Origin: Elusimicrobiota bacterium
Lineage (GTDB): Bacteria > Elusimicrobiota > Elusimicrobia > UBA1565 > UBA9628
Length of the DNA: 6,455 bases
Assembly (NCBI GenBank): GCA_028871595.1
Contig: JAGWMT010000184.1
Location: 1-6,455 of the forward strand
Direction: 5' to 3'
Of the stretch, positions 5,172-6,455 are shown one piece after another (the first letter of the stretch is position 1; the number at the start of each line of letters is the position of its first letter). The translations under genes and the position numbers were made by a program. The notes beneath the pieces were generated by a model. It had not been told where the DNA came from. It searched no databases and saw only the letters and a program-made list of their open reading frames with translations.

Positions 5172-6121
5172 TGCCGGGCTGTCCCGTCTGCCTCAAGGGC
5201 GAGCCGCGGTTCGCGGTGCGCGCCGTTTTATACGCCGGTTGCGAACGGGATATACACGATTGCCCCGCCTGCGGAGCCGCGTTTTATCATCCGGTCCCTT
5301 CCGGTGAGGATATTGGGCGCTGTTATCCGCCGGTCTACTTCGAGGGCTTCTTCCGTCAGTACTGGAAGGACGTTTATAAAGGCCGCGCGCTCGCCGAGCG
5401 TTTGACGGCGTGGCGTCCCGAAGGCGACTTTCTCGACGTGGGCTGCGCCTTGGGGACCATGGCGGCCGGAGTGCGAGACCATTCGAACTGGCGCGCGCGG
5501 GGAATCGAGTTTTCATCCGCCGCGGCCGACCTGGGGTCGCGCTTGAATCATCTCGAGATCAAACCGGTGCCCCTCACCGGCGCGCCGTTCCCTGATGGGT
5601 CATTCGATTTCGCGCATATCAACAATGTTTTAGAGCATGAATCCGATCCCCGCGCCGCGCTCAAGGCGGCGGCCCGATTGCTGAAGCCCGGGGGGAGATT
5701 GGAGCTCACGGTGCCCAATGGGCCCGTCGATCTTCTGCCGAACCGGACGCTCGCCAAAAAATGGGGCAAACCGGTGCCGACCCGTCACGGCGGCCACTTG
5801 TTCTTCTTCGCCCGGCGCACGCTGGAAGCCTTGCTGCCGGAGTGCGGCCTTCGAGTGATTTCCATCAAAAGCTTTCATCTTAAATTGGGCGCGAAAGCTC
5901 GCGGCTGGCTGCCGCGGTCGTACAAACAGTTCGCCAAGGAACTGCGCCCCGTCGACCTGAACGCGCCGCCCCCAAGCTTCTCGATCGAACAGGGACGCGC
6001 TCAGATCCCGGCGCCGCGGAACTGGACCATGTATCGCCTGTCCGACCGCTGGCGCCGCCTGTGGCGCTTCGCGCACAGCGACTTCGGCTACGACTTCGAG
6101 GTCTTGGCCGAGAAAACGTAA
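5171..6121 (+). CDS. Zinc-ribbon class I SAM-dependent methyltransferase
   Basis: A 316-residue predicted methyltransferase that transfers a methyl group from S-adenosylmethionine; the substrate is unknown. The N-terminus has a ribbon-like pair of CxxC motifs (C4, C7 and C31, C34, the latter CPACGAAFYHP), as in many methyltransferases found with glycan or natural-product genes. The Rossmann core begins near residue 86: motif I FLDVGCALGTMAAG (87-100), an acidic ribose contact in GIEFS (E113), then PFPDGSFDFAHINNVLEH (139-156), LLKPGGRLELTVPN (170-183), and HGGHLFFFARRTLEALL (206-222), typical of the Methyltransf_11/23 type. The 80-residue tail carries a PPPSF segment and a Trp/Arg-rich helix (SDRWRRLWRF). 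ATG 5171 is chosen because it overlaps the SPFH stop by one base (TAATG), implying translational coupling, and because the ribbon starts immediately after it. An upstream frame to 5108 would overlap the SPFH ribbon. Third positions look richer in A/T than in the two preceding plus-strand genes. Confidence 0.88.
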   Translation: MPGCPVCLKGEPRFAVRAVLYAGCERDIHDCPACGAAFYHPVPSGEDIGRCYPPVYFEGFFRQYWKDVYKGRALAERLTAWRPEGDFLDVGCALGTMAAGVRDHSNWRARGIEFSSAAADLGSRLNHLEIKPVPLTGAPFPDGSFDFAHINNVLEHESDPRAALKAAARLLKPGGRLELTVPNGPVDLLPNRTLAKKWGKPVPTRHGGHLFFFARRTLEALLPECGLRVISIKSFHLKLGAKARGWLPRSYKQFAKELRPVDLNAPPPSFSIEQGRAQIPAPRNWTMYRLSDRWRRLWRFAHSDFGYDFEVLAEKT

Positions 6122-6152
6122 CGGCGTCCGGGACTTGCTCTGGAGTAAGTTC

Positions 6153-6190
6153 GGTGTCGTCAACGACGCCAAACTCGCGCCGGCGCGAGT
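6153..6190. terminator. Two hairpins between convergent genes, probable bidirectional terminator
   Basis: Hairpin 1 (6153-6170): GGTGTCG pairs with CGACGCC (one G-T wobble) around a TCAA loop. Hairpin 2 (6173-6190) is a perfect 18-bp palindrome, ACTCGCGCCGGCGCGAGT, with flanking TATT on the plus side and TTT on the minus side. The pair fills the 70-bp gap between the methyltransferase and the minus-strand phosphoesterase. T-tracts are short, so termination efficiency is uncertain, but position and symmetry fit a shared terminator. Confidence 0.55.
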
Positions 6191-6191
6191 A

Positions 6192-6455
6192 TTAGGGTTG
6201 AACCGGCGGGAGAACGAACGGCGAACCGTGCAGGGGATGCACGGTTTCGACCAAGCCAGCCGTCGTCGCTTCGACCGTCATGTAATGCGCGAAGCGCTTC
6301 TTGGGATATCCGGGAGGAAGGGGATACAGCGGCGACCCCCCGCCGCCGGAGATCACGTAGCGCACGCCGCGGTAGTCCGCGGCCCAGAACGCGTGGATAT
6401 GCCCCATGTAGACGGCGGCGACGTTGCCGTGGGTCACCAGGTTCTCGAACTCGTC
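6192..6455 (-). CDS. Calcineurin-like metallophosphoesterase, C-terminal part (5' end outside window)
   Basis: The last 87 codons of a phosphoesterase read from the right edge; the frame is open to base 6455 (DEFENLVTHGNVAAVYMGHI...), so the GTG at 6437 is internal and not a start. The key motif is GHIH, the late metal-ligand motif (GHxH) of the calcineurin-like superfamily, which follows a hydrophobic strand (NVAAVYM). Next come WAADYRGVRYVISGGGGSP, a typical strand-glycine turn after the active site, and a closing beta-strand region (RFAHYMTVEAT). Members cleave phosphomonoesters or diesters with a dinuclear metal centre; the substrate cannot be told from this fragment, and the first metal-binding motifs lie off the window. 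The stop TAA (6194-6192) is followed directly by the palindromic hairpin. It is convergent with the methyltransferase gene. Confidence 0.85.
   Translation of the reverse strand, partial: DEFENLVTHGNVAAVYMGHIHAFWAADYRGVRYVISGGGGSPLYPLPPGYPKKRFAHYMTVEATTAGLVETVHPLHGSPFVLPPVQP

Overview
This window is high-GC bacterial chromosomal DNA (by eye about two thirds G+C, with G/C-rich third codon positions). It comes from a diderm, because one gene encodes a signal-peptide-bearing outer-membrane beta-barrel of the Omp85/D15 type. There are no rRNA, tRNA, CRISPR or mobile-element signatures. The taxon cannot be fixed from the sequence. A high-GC Elusimicrobiota-like, myxobacterial or related lineage would fit, but that is a guess.

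Layout, left to right. (1) The 3' part of a thiamine pyrophosphokinase gene (1-603, +). (2) After a 47-bp gap holding a possible 10-codon upstream ORF, a POTRA-less BamA/D15-type barrel (651-1880, +). (3) After a 44-bp gap with a promoter-like sequence, a 627-residue membrane protein (1925-3808, +). It has a signal or anchor segment, a Gly/Ser/Tyr linker, a transmembrane hairpin, two copies of a Tim44-like domain plus zinc ribbon, and a C-terminal TerB-like helical domain. (4) A small gene of unknown function on the minus strand (3805-4062), whose stop codon interlocks with that of the previous gene. (5) A near-consensus sigma70 promoter (TTGACA-17-TATAGT) and a strong Shine-Dalgarno leading into an SPFH-domain protein with a C-terminal zinc ribbon (4185-5171, +; YdjI/COG4260 type). 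(6) A zinc-ribbon class I SAM-dependent methyltransferase (5171-6121, +), sharing one base with the SPFH stop codon. (7) A convergent intergenic region with two hairpins, then the 3' end of a calcineurin-like metallophosphoesterase on the minus strand (6192-6455).

The most interesting part is 1925-5171. A membrane-anchored Tim44/zinc-ribbon/TerB protein lies next to an SPFH/zinc-ribbon protein. Both families occur in bacterial membrane-stress or membrane-organisation settings, so the pair may form a membrane-associated module. This is inferred from architecture and proximity; the two genes have separate promoters and the small minus-strand gene lies between them. The TPK, barrel, methyltransferase and phosphoesterase look like ordinary neighbours with no evident link to that module.
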